From Durusdinium trenchii (Eukaryota; Sar; Dinophyceae; Suessiales; Symbiodiniaceae): DNA of 64,000 nt. Below are positions 1-11,539 of the stretch, piece by piece (positions within the stretch are counted from its first letter, which is position 1; each line of letters starts with the position of its first letter). The position numbers and the translations under genes are program-made. Location: contig CAXAMN010021361.1 in the NCBI GenBank assembly GCA_963970005.1, forward strand, positions 1,690,450 through 1,754,449. Direction: 5' to 3'. A model generated the notes under the pieces. That model was not told the DNA's origin. It did not search any database and saw nothing but the letters and a program-made list of their open reading frames with translations.

Positions 1-437
1 TGGCAAGATCGATTGGGCAAAATTCCAAGAGCTCATCAAGGAGCAATATTGTGGGTATAGGAAACATACACTATATATGCTTGTAAGACATACAAAAATC
101 CATTGGTTAGTTGGGGGACGTCTCCCTATTACACATGCACACCTTTCTTCTCACAAGCCTGAGACCAGAGTTGACTCCCATAGTGATCAGGGATGCCAAC
201 CGATTGGTTTTGGTAGAGTTTTCACTGTGTGTGCCCACCTGAGATTTGGAGAATGAACCCAGTGGACTCCAGTCAGCCGTTGTCAAAATTGGTTGGGATC
301 CGGCGTCGCCCATTGTTCAAAGACCGAGATAAACGATCAAAGCCCAAGCCAGTAATTAGACCTCAAAATCCATGCAGAGAACCTGTGGCAGTAGTGGCAG
401 CATCGATGCGCCGGGTTTCGTTTAAGGTCTAGGGAGT

Positions 438-3400
438 ATGGTCACCAACACGGTCGGCTCGGCATGCGAGGATTGTCCTGTGGACCTCCTGTGCTACGAC
501 CCCCCGCAGAAGAAGCCCTCATTTGCGAAGCTGCGACAGGTCAACCTTTTCGCACCCAGGCACAGGGGCATACTGGGGCTGCAGAGCTAGCTTCGGTGCT
601 GAGCAACTCACAATATTTCACAATAATACTGGTATATAATTATATATCTTGCCAAGAGAGTGAGACCAGCATGAAACCTCCATGTGCCACGACAAGTCAG
701 AACGGGTCAGGAGTTGTAGCAACTCCCAGCTGGTTAGAAAATAAGGCAGACGATCTTGGCACATGTCGTGGACTGGAGGTCCCGTGCAGAAGCCGTTTCC
801 GTATCCATGTCTTTTGAGACTTGAAGTCCAATGAATACATCCAGATCGGATGCTCCTGGGACTTGTGGGCTCCTCTAGTTTTTTGGCTTGTTTTCTGTCT
901 CGCCCCAAGAGTGCAATCCAACTAAGTAGCCCCACCTGTTGGAATCGCAATCCTCAAAGAATCGTTCACAAAGTGGCCCCGTGTTGGTTGTGCTATCGTC
1001 GAAGACTCCAATCCGGACGACCGAACAACCGTGATAGGACCCCCTGGTTCCGCAACTTCCCCTGCTGCCTCGCGGAAAGTACCCATGCGGCGATCCAGTG
1101 CTCAGGAGCAGGGCGAGGGCGAGCGGGGCGAAAAGGAGCAACAGGTATCAAAAAGGAAATAGAAGGAATGTGGTATCAGTGAACCTCGGAATCCAATGTA
1201 TGGACTGACGTATTCCTTCTGTTCCTGCTTTTGCACATCCGGACCCGTTCCGGCAGGTGCCGATTTCAGGCACGTCTTGATCTCGAATCCGGACACATGG
1301 TTTCTTTGCGGATCACTGATCAAGCATTTTGTTTGTGGTTCTGGTTAGAGTGACTCTGTTCGGCAAGTATCTTTTTCCTGTAGCGGCACAACCTGCAGTT
1401 ATAAGAAATCAAGGTCTCATCAAAGACAAAACAAGGATTTCAAGTTTGAGTCATTACAGGAAAACATAGAAAACAACAAGAAGAACAGGATTCCATTAAA
1501 AAAATGACTTTATAAGACAACAACAACAACTTGGATTATTTTCTAGGAAACCTCATCTAATTTACCAAACAATGTAGGCCAGGGTGGACCCTAGGAAATA
1601 ACAAAAAACACCCAAGGTTTCAGGAACATATACTTGCATACCAGACGACGAAGGTGGGGGGGCAGGACCGTGCTGATCTTCGATCTTTTGGAGCCATTTT
1701 AACCATATGGTCACATTGTCGACAGCATTTGCACATGAATGTGTCGATCTATTTGATCTAACCCCTCCTGGAGGGTGAACAGTTTTCCAATTTGCACTGT
1801 CCGAAGGATCTCTAGTCCGCGGCCGCTGCACCTAATTTCTAGCTCCACTGCCAACTCTTTGCACCAAAGGCGGCATTCAAACACCTTAAAACAGCTACTA
1901 GGAGCAAGGCACCTGACTACTACGAGCAAGGCACAATGTTTTTCGCGGCTGTTGGTTCCTCTTGGCCCATTGCGGTGGAATTGTTTGTTTTGAAGTCGCT
2001 CTCAAAATCGATCCATCCCAATAGAAGAAAGAAGAAAGCATGCTGCAAGAAATCTCCTGTGTACAAAATCCTTCGCGTGGCTTCCTCGATTTTGCGCAGA
2101 CAAATGTAATATCAGGGTAGGGAACTTCCTCGGAAATGCTCTCGTTGACCTTTTTATTATCATGATTTCAGGTAACCATGACCAACAGGATTTAGTAGTT
2201 TTTTTTGCACCTTAAACAACGCAACTTTTCGTTTAGGCTTTGTATTTTTCACTGTTCCTGCCTGACCTGTCGTACAGACGGGGATGATTGATTGATCACA
2301 AGGGACCAAAACTAGAGTTGCTTGTTGGCTTAGCTGGGCCATTTACATATATATATATATATTTATTGTTTTTTCGTTTACATGAATTCAATGAAGTAGC
2401 AAGCCATGATCGAAAACACAACATGGCACAAGTATTGACAATTACATCCACATTGATGCACTCTGGCAGACTGGCTTGTCAACGTTGGAGTGGTTCATTC
2501 AGGTTCTTAGAGATGATGCAGCCGCCAACCGCCGATATGAACTACTGCCCAGAGTTTCTGCGAGGTGTTTGGTGGATGAAGGACCCTTGGATTCTTCTGG
2601 TCCAACACTTAGACGTAACGAGGTGTAACAGTGCGTCCTAAGGAAGCAGAACTGATGAACTTCTCTCAAGCCACCTTCGCCACAAACCAAGAGCGACTTT
2701 CATATTATTGTAGAGACAAATGATCACACACAGCGACATTGATTTAGTGATATACTTGGTTCGGGCAGTTTTTTGATTCTATTGAATGTGATGATGGAGT
2801 GACTCGGATGGGTGGAACGTCAGGTACTGTAAAACGCAGGAGGTCTGGTGGAAAACCATATATGCCATATACATATATATATAATTATGATCAAGCAGAA
2901 GCATCAAACAATGCATTGAAATGTGCAAACATGGGACAAAATGGGATGTTTTTGATGGATGTTCAGTCTTGCACCACTCCAAGACTCCGATTTCGCAGTC
3001 ATGCATGTCACTTGGCGTGCCTGTGCCCTCTTTCTTGGTTGGAAACTGTAATTGCAGCCGATCTGCTTGTGAAGGCAGTGTTTCTTGAGAGGAAAAGGTT
3101 GCAGCAGCAGCAGCACTTCTTGACGAAAAGTCGTTACCTCTTGTGTGGAGGTTTCGAGCGGATCAGAGATACTCTCATTCTTATAGGACCCATATTAAGA
3201 TACTCTTCTGACCTCTTCTGATATTTGTTTGATATTCTCAGTTTTTTTGGGGTTTGGCAATGTTGCCCCTGCCAAAATCGAGGACAACATTGCCAACGAG
3301 ACCTGTGTCTCCTTGGAGTCAGGGCACTGGAATGAAGCTGGGACAGAGGGATGCTTGGAGCAAGGAACGTCGGGGGTCAAGCCGGGTAAAGACCAAGAAG

Positions 3401-6344
3401 GATCCACATGGACGCGTTTTGAGCCACACGTTTTTACCCCGAAAGACACCACCGCTTCACGGGAGCTGACGAAGTACAAGAATACGTTCCAATGTCTTAA
3501 GATCCTTAACCATCCGGCGAGACATACAGCTTCAGATTTCTCTGTGGGGCAAGCCTGTTACCAGGCTTCAATAAATAGTCTCTAGTCTTTTCCAGTTGTT
3601 TGTGCCAACATGTGCCAAAGCTTAGGCCTCCGCATTTGCGACCATGTTGCTTTGGAATAAGTTTTTGTACCATTTTGTAATTTTGTAGTTACCATAGTCA
3701 CATCAGATTGGACACCAAGAGCCAACCACCTGGTTCCTCGACCTTCCTTCACTCTCCCTTGGGCGACCAAGAGTGGTCGGCCGTGAAGGATTTCACGACC
3801 AGGGCCTCCAAGTGAGTCGCTTTTGATGTGCTGAACTTCTGAACCAAGACAAGAACTGTCCCCACTGTGGGGCACACCTGACGGGTCCGGAGACCGACTC
3901 CACACGACGTGCGCAAGGATGGAAATTGTGCTCGGTGAACTGGACCACTGGGAGCAATTGGTTCGGGAGTCTGCTTCTTTCTTGGAACATGTGGAAAGCC
4001 AGGCTGGGGAGCATTCGTTGTCCGATGACAACAATGACGATGGTAATTTGATGAAGATACAGCAACTATGCTGCTGCTGATGATACTTGTAACACAGTAT
4101 ATATATAACTAGTTCTTAATTGTGCGGCTGTTCGACTTGCTGGCAACTGTTTGCAAGAAGCTTGGTTTCGTTTCCGTCATTGCTCAATATTAGTACACAC
4201 TTGATTTGAGCAGCCGGCTAGTGCTGACTATTGACTCCTTATTGTTCCTGCAGCTTCAACTGGCCTCCTCTTCTACACAAGACAGGTATGTCAGCATGTC
4301 ATCAACTAAAGGATGGACAAGTTGAGTCCCCTGAAAATTGTTGATGTTCTTTAATGCAGTCGATGCGGCTGTATCTAATCAATTCAACTTGGTTTTGTAC
4401 CTTATTTGATGGCTGTCTCACCGGCTGTTTCAAGGAAGGGCATCCATGCCGATATTCAAATCTCTGTGGACCAGAAGTGGATCGCGCTGACCAAGGACGA
4501 CTACATCTATGTCCTTGGCCCAGAAGACAAGATGGTGGATGCTGAAGGCTGCGGGTGGATTGAAAGGGTGCTGGATGCTTTAGCTTCAGATAGCATGTTT
4601 GAAGGCCCTAGCGGCCTTAGCGGCCCCAGCTTCTAGTGCAGTAAGATGCAGTAATCAGGAGGCACACCAACCAGGGAAGAGGTAAAAGTTTGGAGATGTT
4701 TGGAGTATGAGTATGGCAGAAAGATACAGTAAGTGGAAGGAGAGCCTGGCTCTTTGGTGCACGACAAGCGAGAGGGAGAGATCAAGTGAGTGGAAGCAGA
4801 GGCTGGCATTTTGGTCCTGGGAGTGACTTTATGGTAATGCTGCACAGCAGATTAGTAATTACCAATTAATATTGGCACAGGGAGAGGCGAGCTTCCGACT
4901 GGCTATGTCTCAGCTCTACTTTGGCAGGCAGGACGTATCCCTTCGTTCCTGGCTTGGATATGTTGCGGATCACCTTCCCAGAGGGCGACCCCAAGCAGGG
5001 CCTTTTCTATCAGTTCCCGAGCAGCAAAGTCAGTGTTTTTTTAGTACGAGGTTTGGAGTTGGGTGTGTATATAATTGTATATATACATATACTGTGCAAA
5101 CTGTGAGTCGGTCATTGAACCGAGTCTTTCACATTTCTTTTGCAGTGGTACCAGGGAACCATATCGGCTGTACTTTGTGTGTGTGTGTGTGTTTTGACAC
5201 GACATGATTGCAAAATTTACCTGAGGGCTTGTTTTAATTGTAAGGGCTTCGCCCTGGTGCCGCCGACCCCTTTTTTAGGAAGGACCTGCAGTGAAAGCTT
5301 AATGTAGAAACGAGGAGCAAGAACGCTAGTAACGTAGAAGCGAGCCGTGACGAGCGAGAATGCCTAACGTTGCCTGGCACGTCGCCTTCGGGAGCCCATA
5401 AAGCAGTTGCCTGGCACGTCGCCTTCGGGAGCCCATAAAGCAGTTGCCTGGCACGTCGCTTTCCATGCCTCATGATCAAGTTAGAACGAATGTACATATG
5501 AAATATGGGTTGATGCCTGGACATGCTATTAAGGTACATGATGCGCAAAGTGGCGCAAAAAGGTTCGGATGGAGAAGTGGTCAAGACGCCGGCCTACCAA
5601 GCTCTCTTGGAACGTGTGCAACGCCCTACAATGGAAGGCTGTTGTTGCAACTTTTTCCTTTGCAACATCTCTGATGATCCTGGGCACTTATAACAACAAT
5701 CACGAAGAACACAGAAAGCGAACATTTCATGCCAAACCATTGGAGTTGGAATTGGAGGAATAGGTTCTATATCGTCTCTGCAGTAATTACGATATTTTTC
5801 AAACAATGAGAGACTGACAGACCGTATTATTAATTATTAATACAATGATTAAATATGGTGATTTCAGCTCCACTACTTTGGACCCAAAGACACTCTCACA
5901 ATCTCCCACAGGCAGTTTTGGCTTATTTGCAATTTTTAGCTCACTATTTCTCAATTGGAGTTCCCCAAATCAATGTTCAAAGAAGGAGAACGTTGTCATT
6001 GTCGTTCATGGGCCTCATGGAACCGCACAAAGTGTAATTGGAACATGTTTGGATCAAATTTCTGTCAGAGCCTGGTATTACATAAATTTGTTGTGTCCGT
6101 AACAGCTTACAGAGTGGGTGTTCCTGCAAGCTGTACACTACAGTAGTTCCCCGTCCATTGTCCCACCCCCACCACATCCAAGAGCCAAACTGACTGGAGA
6201 GCTGTGCACTGCTGCGAGGATCAATACCCTTCGATCTACGATTCCTTGGATGACCATCAGTTGATGGTGCCAGGCCCAGAAAAGTTGCCTGAACCACTCA
6301 TGGAGGTCATTGCCAAAGAGCCGGGCTGGCCGTCCTACAAGTGA
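438..6344 (+). CDS. Unidentified multi-exon gene, copy A
   Basis: I do not recognise the product. Proposed exons: 471-539, about 1010-1144, 2503-2622, 3283-3364, 3772-3811, 3918-4042, 4254-4285, 4439-4547, 4928-about 5013, 5534-5675 and 6183-6340. Most acceptors read AG|G. Donors are GT, with GC after 4547 and GA after 3364 and 5675. Phases agree across 3811/3918, 4042/4254, 4285/4439 and 4547/4928. The 3' exons carry conserved blocks such as KWIALTKDDYIYVLGPED, LRITFPEGDPKQG and KEPGWPSYK, all repeated in copy B. No signal peptide or membrane segment is seen. It may begin before 438, and it may continue past 6344, because the final AAGTGA can be read as a stop codon or as a GT donor. The 5' exons could belong to a separate gene. 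Third-position changes between copies support coding, chiefly in the 3' half. Confidence 0.55.
471..539 (+). CDS. Copy A exon, Cys-rich start (unidentified)
   Basis: This is a 23-codon exon between acceptor GCGAG|G and donor CAG|GT, reading DCPVDLLCYDPPQKKPS near its start. Copy B has the equivalent exon at 8342-8416, with the same acceptor position and several silent differences (TAC GAC/GAT, CAG/CAA). An in-frame ATG at 438 lies just upstream in A and is destroyed by a small indel in B, so 438 is only a possible start. Confidence 0.45.
1010..1144 (+). CDS. Copy A exon, acidic/basic low-complexity (unidentified)
   Basis: The open frame reads VEDSNPDDRTTVIGPPGS, then a Ser/Ala- and Glu/Gly-rich tail, ending at CAACAG|GT. 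The 3' end is supported by the donor; the 5' border is uncertain. Copy B repeats it at about 8866-8997 but its tail drifts out of register, and a roughly 290-bp insertion follows directly. Confidence 0.4.
2503..2622 (+). CDS. Copy A exon, 40 codons, intact (unidentified)
   Basis: Acceptor TTCAG|G and donor GAG|GT enclose exactly 40 open codons. The peptide starts VLRDDAAANRRYELLPRVSA and ends near SGPTLRRNE. The copy B equivalent (9750-9869) has the same length and only two base differences, one of which turns CGA into TGA. Confidence 0.55.
3283..3364 (+). CDS. Copy A exon (unidentified)
   Basis: An 82-bp open exon after AATCGAG|G, reading DNIANETCVSLESGHWNEAG, ending GAGCAAG|GA (GA donor). 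Copy B has an exon of identical length at 10383-10464. Of three differences, two are silent and one changes Ser to Phe. Confidence 0.5.
3772..3811 (+). CDS. Copy A exon missing from copy B (unidentified)
   Basis: A 40-bp exon behind a pyrimidine-rich tract (3743-3762), coding WSAVKDFTTRAS and ending TCCAA|GTGAGT, a textbook donor. Its phase (AA + G) fits the exon starting at 3918. The matching interval of copy B (about 10800-10835) lacks the whole segment. Confidence 0.45.
3918..4042 (+). CDS. Copy A exon, MEIVLGELDHWEQLV block (unidentified)
   Basis: The exon starts at CGCAAG|G and runs 125 bp to GATG|GTAA. It contains an ATG at 3919 that could be a start codon, but it also joins in phase to the exon ending at 3811. 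It ends in an acidic stretch (HSLSDDNNDD). Copy B repeats the first two thirds at 10874 (about 86% identical by hand count) and then diverges. Confidence 0.5.
4254..4285 (+). CDS. Copy A micro-exon (unidentified)
   Basis: A 32-bp exon between TTCCTGCAG| and |GTATGT, coding STGLLFYTRQ once joined to the G left by the preceding exon. It ends in phase 0, matching the exon at 4439. No equivalent was found in copy B. Confidence 0.4.
4439..4547 (+). CDS. Copy A exon, WIAL...YVLGPED block (unidentified)
   Basis: Acceptor GGAAG|G; the exon reads GIHADIQISVDQKWIALTKD and continues to the YVLGPED motif. It ends GAAG|GC, a GC donor in the same place where copy B has AAAG|GT. Its last 79 bp are about 75% identical to copy B at 11552-11630, with many silent changes, which is good evidence for coding. 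Confidence 0.6.
4928..5013 (+). CDS. Copy A exon, YPFVPG...TFPEGDPKQG block (unidentified)
   Basis: Acceptor TTGGCAG|GC, phase-compatible with 4547. It reads RTYPFVPGLDMLRITFPEGD and on to KQGLFYQ. Copy B has the same exon at 12010 with a GGCAG|GT acceptor and conservative changes (GEAYPFVPGQDLLRITFPEG). The 3' border is not resolved; a further possible exon (WYQGTISA) follows at about 5147. Confidence 0.55.
5176..5192. repeat. (GT)n microsatellite
   Basis: About eight GT units in a copy A intron. Confidence 0.9.
5370..5464. repeat. 37-bp tandem repeat, about 2.6 units
   Basis: Two identical 37-bp units (5370-5406 and 5407-5443) and a partial third that diverges after 16 bases. The unit begins TTGCCTGGCACGTCGC. 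It lies in a copy A intron and is absent from copy B. Confidence 0.9.
5534..5675 (+). CDS. Copy A exon, YMMR...FLCNISDD block (unidentified)
   Basis: A 142-bp exon beginning AAG|G. It codes YMMRKVAQKGSDGEVVKTPA and later LLERVQRP and CCCNFFLCNISD, followed by a GA donor. The copy B exon at 12408-12549 has exactly the same length. Differences are mostly silent or conservative. The Cys run and GDGEVVK-like stretch match no family I know. Confidence 0.55.
6183..6344 (+). CDS. Copy A last visible exon, ...EPGWPSYK
   Basis: It starts at CCAAG|A in phase 0 and contains HCCEDQYPSIYDSLDDHQ, then VPGPEKLP and KEPGWPSYK. The frame ends AAG TGA. The same bases can be read as a donor (TACAA|GTGACC; in copy B TACAA|GTGAGT), and a donor of that shape is used at 3812, so the gene may continue. 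Copy B matches from 12816 to 12955. Confidence 0.55.
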   Translation, partial: SQTDWRAVHCCEDQYPSIYDSLDDHQLMVPGPEKLPEPLMEVIAKEPGWPSYK

Positions 6345-7916
6345 CCGTCGCTATGACCGTTGGACATTCGGGAAGAAGGTGTGTGAAAAAGCTGTTTCCA
6401 GCTTGCGCCTATTCTGTTCAGCAGGGTAAGTTAGCTCCCAGTGATGAGTCTCCTGCCAAAAACACCCAGCAGATGAAGAGCTTGCAGCGACATTGCAGTG
6501 AGATCCTCTAAAAGCGGGACTCATGATTTTCACGACTAGCTGCTTTAACTGGATACCAAGCAGAAATTTCAGCGGCTCTTCGGTGCACTCGCCGATGAAA
6601 CGGATTGGAGTGTCAAAGAGAATCCCAACCACAACTAGCTTCCATGTGGCTTTCCTCTTTTTATTCTGCGACTTTAGCCCATCTCATACCATTTCTTGCA
6701 ACCTGAATTCATGCTTCGTGGTCGGAATGGGCTCTGTTTGGCAAATTTCGACTCCATGATTTCTTGTGCATCAACATCGGGCACCCAAAGAGACTGAACT
6801 GAACCAGCCTACTAGTTGCAGGATCTCCGACTTTGATCTATCTATTTATATATATATAAACTAATATCAACTACAGTGTTTCTTCCATGCTTTCATAGCG
6901 TCTACGCTCTTCCATGCTTTCATAGCGTATACGCCCCGCTTCTCCAGATGATCTTCTTGGAGCCAAACAAAGTCGCCAAGTTCAAAGTTCTGATGTTTTC
7001 TTGTCTTATTATTTGACCCATCTCTTATATCCTCAGCGAGTAAGTTGTCGCGTTGGTCAATCTTACTTCGTGCTTCACATGGGTAGCAGCCTAAAATCTC
7101 ATCTTTGGCCTTAGCTGTCCTGGGATCTTCAATTCATTCATTATTTGCCATCCGTTCAGACATTTTTCGCTTCGACAATTCTGCACCTCTTCATCCCTGT
7201 GGAATTTGACGCGTTGCACAAGCAACAGGGCTTTGCCAGTAAAATCCCTTTCTATTTGTTTCCTTGAGTGCAGCGTGCTTACTCAACCATGTCCAATAGT
7301 GTAGGAAATGCACGTGTTTTCTGTGAGGCTTTGAAAGTATAGCTGACTGGAAAGAAGGTTTTATCACCAAACTGCATCGTTTTCAGTGCAAGTTGCAGCC
7401 CTCTAAACCAGAATCTATCCGCAGCCCTCCAAAAAACAGGAGTTATGGCTAGAGCCGTTTGGAAAGGAGTGGAACAGAGTCAGATGCAAAAAACACTGGG
7501 TGTCAAGCTTTTGCTTCGATTGTGTACGTTGGTGTGCAGACAACATCGCCCGCCGTACACTAAAGACCAGCGTTGATATCACACGTTGTCACGTTGACGT
7601 CCTTGATTAGAAGTGTGTTGTTTTCACATGTTGATATGATCTCCTAAAGGATGGCTGTTGTAATCGGTATAGTATCATAAACGAGCTGTGCCAATTGTAG
7701 GTGGATGCTTGAGCCACCATTCTAATCGCCTGGCATGGCTTTAGTCTTGTCCCTTTAAAGCCTCGTGCTGAAAATCGCTAAATGAAATGTGTTGGCTTTC
7801 CGATGAGAGATGCCAAATCCCAATGAATGGAAAGGCCAGGCAAAACCATGTGTTGTTTTCCGTGAATCTTCTTTGACCCAGCCTTGGCTTTTGCCATGGC
7901 CGCGGCGTGGCAGAAT
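6345..7916. other. No gene seen; spacer between the two copies
   Basis: Only short open frames without good splice borders or third-position bias. It holds a 27-bp tandem pair (6882-6935) and a TA-rich tract (6841-6860). The copy B duplication unit starts at its right edge. Confidence 0.6.
6882..6935. repeat. 27-bp tandem duplication
   Basis: Two adjacent 27-bp units starting CTTCCATGCTTTCATAGCGT, differing at two bases. Confidence 0.85.
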
Positions 7917-9002
7917 GGCAAGATCGATTGGGCAAAATTCCAAGAGCTCATCAAGGAGCAATTCTGGTGCGTGAGATTTTGAGTCATGGAAACATAGACT
8001 ATATAAAACATACTACACCCCTTTGGTTAGTTTGGAGGTCTCCCTAGCACACCTTTCTTCTCACAAGCCTGAGACCAGAGTTGACTCCCCTACAATGATC
8101 AGAATTTACTACCCAGAGCGTAGCCCATGGTTCAAAGTCCGATCTAAACAGCACGTAGTTATGAGGTATTACTAAGTGCTATTTACTTGCTATTAGTGTT
8201 GGTTATAAGGTGTTACTATTGGTATGTCTCAAGTTACTAAGTAATTAGACTTCAAAATCCTGAGAACCTGTGGCAGTGGGTGGGTATCGCTTTGGACCTA
8301 GGGAGTGGTCACCATCCAACACGGTGGGCTTGGCACGGGAGGAGTGTCCTGTGGACCTCATGTGCTACGATCCCCCGCAAAAGAAGCCCTCCTGGTCGTG
8401 GTCGAGGCTGCGGCATGTCAACCTCCTCGCACCCAGGCACAGGGGCTGCAGGGCTAGCTTCGGTGCCGAAAACATGCGCCGTTGGTGGCGAAATTTTATT
8501 TCAAGCAAAGAAGCTATTAGGAACAAGTGCCTCGCTAGTAGTAACAAGTGCCTTACTAGTAGTAACAAAGAAGCTATTAGGAAGTTCACCATATTTCACA
8601 ATATATCTCACCATGAGAGTGAGACCAGCATGGAACCTCCATGTGACGTGTGCCATGACAAGTCAGAACGGGTCGATCTTGGGACATGTCGCGGACTTCG
8701 GATTCCGTGCAGATGCGTTTCCGTATCAAAGTTACCAGGTCCAATACAGCCATATCGGATGCTACTGGGCCCCCTTTTTGTGTGTTTTCTATCTCACCCT
8801 GCCAACATTACAATCGGAGTAAGTCTTTGCACCTGTTGGTTGTGCTATCGTCGAAGACTCCAATCCGGACGACCGAACGACCGTGATAGGACCCCCTGGT
8901 TCCGCAACTTCCCCTGCTGCCTGGCGGAAAGTACCCATGCGGCGATCCAGTGCTGAGGAGCCGGGGCGAGCGGGGCGAACAGGAGCAGCGCCGGAGGTCG
9001 TA

Positions 9003-9295
9003 GGGTGTGTTTGAAGGGTCCTGCGTTTGTTTGAAGAAAAACGTCCAGGATTGTCCAGGTCCTGCGTTTGTTTGAAGGGTCCTGCATTTGGAAATACAAA
9101 AAGACCTCGGACAATCCTGGACATATGGATGCCCCATGACGTTGAACTGTGAAATGGACTTTCGCTCAAGCGCAAGCCTGCCTCCCTATGAATCCAATTG
9201 CGTCCAACCGGGTCGTTTGGACCTGGATCATATCGGCAGTGGGATTTCCACTATACTCGGACTGGACGATTGTGTAAAGCATGATAAAACGGATC
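9003..9295. repeat. Insertion specific to copy B with internal direct and inverted repeats
   Basis: Copy A runs straight from GGTATC to AAAAAGGA (1145-1158), whereas copy B has about 290 extra bases here. The start holds repeated GTTTGAAGGGTCCTGC segments (about 9008-9085) and a perfect 14-bp inverted repeat, GTCCAGGATTGTCC at 9043-9056 and its complement at 9109-9122. It could be a small non-autonomous element, but clean termini and a target duplication are not evident. Confidence 0.5.
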
Positions 9296-9556
9296 AAAAA
9301 GGAGGAACTATATATATATATAAGGAATGTGGCAATCCGTGAACCTCTGCGTGGAATCCAAACCGATGTAGCCCTTCTGTTTCTGCTTTTGCACATCCGA
9401 AACCGTTCTGGCAGGTGCCGATCTAAAGCACGTCTTGATCTCGAATCCGGACACATGGTTTCTTTGCGGATCACTGATCAAGCATTTGGTTTTCGGTTCT
9501 GGTTAGAGTGACCACGAGGGACCACAACAAGAGTTGCTAGTTGTCTTAGCTGCTCC

Positions 9557-9595
9557 ATATATATATATATATAAATATTATATATATATATATTC
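9557..9595. repeat. AT-rich palindromic tract
   Basis: Two runs of TA dinucleotides joined by an AT-only spacer, able to form a hairpin. It sits in copy B where copy A has a much shorter TA run at 2347. Confidence 0.8.
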
Positions 9596-11539
9596 TATTT
9601 ATATCTTTCGCTTACATGGCTTCCTCGTGTCAATTCAATGAAGTAGCAAGCCATGATCGAAAACACAACCTGGCACAAGTATTGAAAATTACATCCACAT
9701 TGATGCACTCTGGCAGACTTGCTTGTCAACGTTGGAGTGGTTCATTCAGGTTCTTAGAGATGATGCAGCCGCCAGCCGCTGATATGAACTACTGCCCAGA
9801 GTTTCTGCGAGGTGTTTGGTGGATGAAGGACCCTTGGATTCTTCTGGTCCAACACTTAGACGTAACGAGGTGTAACAGTGCGTCCTTAGGAAGCAGAACT
9901 GATGAACTTCTCTCGAGCCACCTTCGCCACAAACCAAGAGCGACTTTCATATTATTGTAGAGACAAATGATCACACACAGCGACATTGATTTAGTGATAT
10001 ACTTGGTTCGGGCAGTTGAAAAACACGGGGTGTTCTTTTTGATTCTATTGAAATGTGCAAACATGGGATGTTTTTGACGGATGTTCAGTCCTAACCACTC
10101 CAAGACTCCAATTTCATCCAGTTTCGCAGTTATGCATGTCACTTGGCGTGCCCTCTTTCTTGGTTGGAAACTGTAATTGTCGTTACCTCTTGTGCGCAGG
10201 TTTCGAGCGGATCAGAGATACTCTCGTTCTTATAGGAGCCAGAAGAGTATCTTCTGACCTGTTTTAATATGAATATATATATATAAATACAGGCATATAT
10301 ACACACTGTATATATGTTCTCTCTTTTTGTTTGATAATATTCTCATTTTTTGGGGGTTGCTTCTGCCCCAGCCAAAATGGAGGACAACATTGCCAACGAG
10401 ACCTGTGTCTTCTTGGAGTCAGGGCACTGGAATGAAGCCGGAACAGAGGGATGCTTGGAGCAAGGAATGTTATAGGTGGTCTGGTCGAGAGACCAAGAGA
10501 GATTCACATGCAGGCGTTTTGAGCCACATCTTTCTTCTTTTTACCCCGCAAGACATCACCGCTTCAGGGCCTTAGGGTACTGACGAAGTACATGAATATT
10601 TCAAGTTCTTTTCCAATGTCTTGAGATCCTTAATCATCCGGCGAGACATGCAGCTTGAGGATTTCTCTCTGGGGCAAGCCTGCTCCAGGCTTCAATAAAT
10701 GTTGTCTAGTGTTTTCCAGTTGTTTGTGCCAAAGTTTAGGCCTCTGCATGTTGTGACCATGTTAATTTGGAATAGGATTTTGTACCCTTTTGTAGTTACC
10801 ACAATCACATCAAGAGCCCAACCACTTCGTGTGACACACCTGACGGATCCTGACCGACTCCACACTTTCCAAGGATGGAAATGGGGCTTTGTGAACTGGA
10901 CCACTGGGAGCAATTGGTTGGGGAGCCTGCTCCTTTATTGGAAGACGCTTTGACACACTTCGGGTTTGGATGGGTCTGGATGTTTTTGGACGGAGAAGGA
11001 GACATGCAGTGAGTTTCTGCTGGATTTCTGTGGAGAACGACATATCGTGGGCGTACTTGGTGAAGAACATTAGAGATCTGATCAAGCACCGGAATTGTTA
11101 CAATCAGTCGCGCGTGATTGTGAGAATGTTAAGAGTGAATCCCCATGTTTGAAACTAATGTGCAATCCCGAAGAAACTCGCGTTCGGGGATGGACATGTG
11201 GAACGAGCCTCAACCAAATTCCATGAGCTGACTTGCCAGTCCAACCCCAGGACCTTTGGGGAACAGTCATATGCATTCATATGCTATATATTGCTATCTT
11301 ATATGGATGATTTCATATGATTTCACAATATTTCACATTTGGAGTGCGTTTTAGATTTAAGCCGAGCAAACCTTTGAAGTGCACGGTTCTTTTGGAGCAG
11401 AACATTTGGGAGGCCCCATTGCCATGCTTTGTCAAGCCATGCGCTCGTTTTAAAGGCAACCACCAACACCGAACACCGGCCGTTTGGGAACCTGCTGCGT
11501 TCCCCGAGGTCCGCCGCCACCCGGCCCCAGCGCAGTTGG

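Larger units (their letters stand above)
1..3720. repeat. Segmental duplication, unit A (5' part, high identity)
   Basis: This stretch matches 7917-10810 in the same orientation and the same order, introns included. The window opens inside it: about 46 bases from position 2 match from 7918 almost perfectly. Blocks at 660, 1010, 2390-2700, 3250-3400 and 3540-3700 all recur. By hand count, the 120-bp exon at 2503 has 2 differences from its copy and the 82-bp exon at 3283 has 3. Identity falls after about 3.5 kb. The left limit lies outside the window. Confidence 0.9.
7917..10810. repeat. Segmental duplication, unit B (5' part, high identity)
   Basis: Second copy of 1-3720, in direct orientation. 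The offset shrinks from about 7.92 kb at the start to about 6.96 kb near 10.87 kb because of indels. The largest are an insertion in B at about 9003-9295 and deletions in B near 10080-10120 and 10800-10835. Confidence 0.9.

Noticed and set aside
8270..8956. 228-codon plus frame in copy B
   Set aside because: It crosses several proposed exon borders in other frames and its equivalent in copy A is interrupted; best explained as chance openness over real exons read in the wrong frame.
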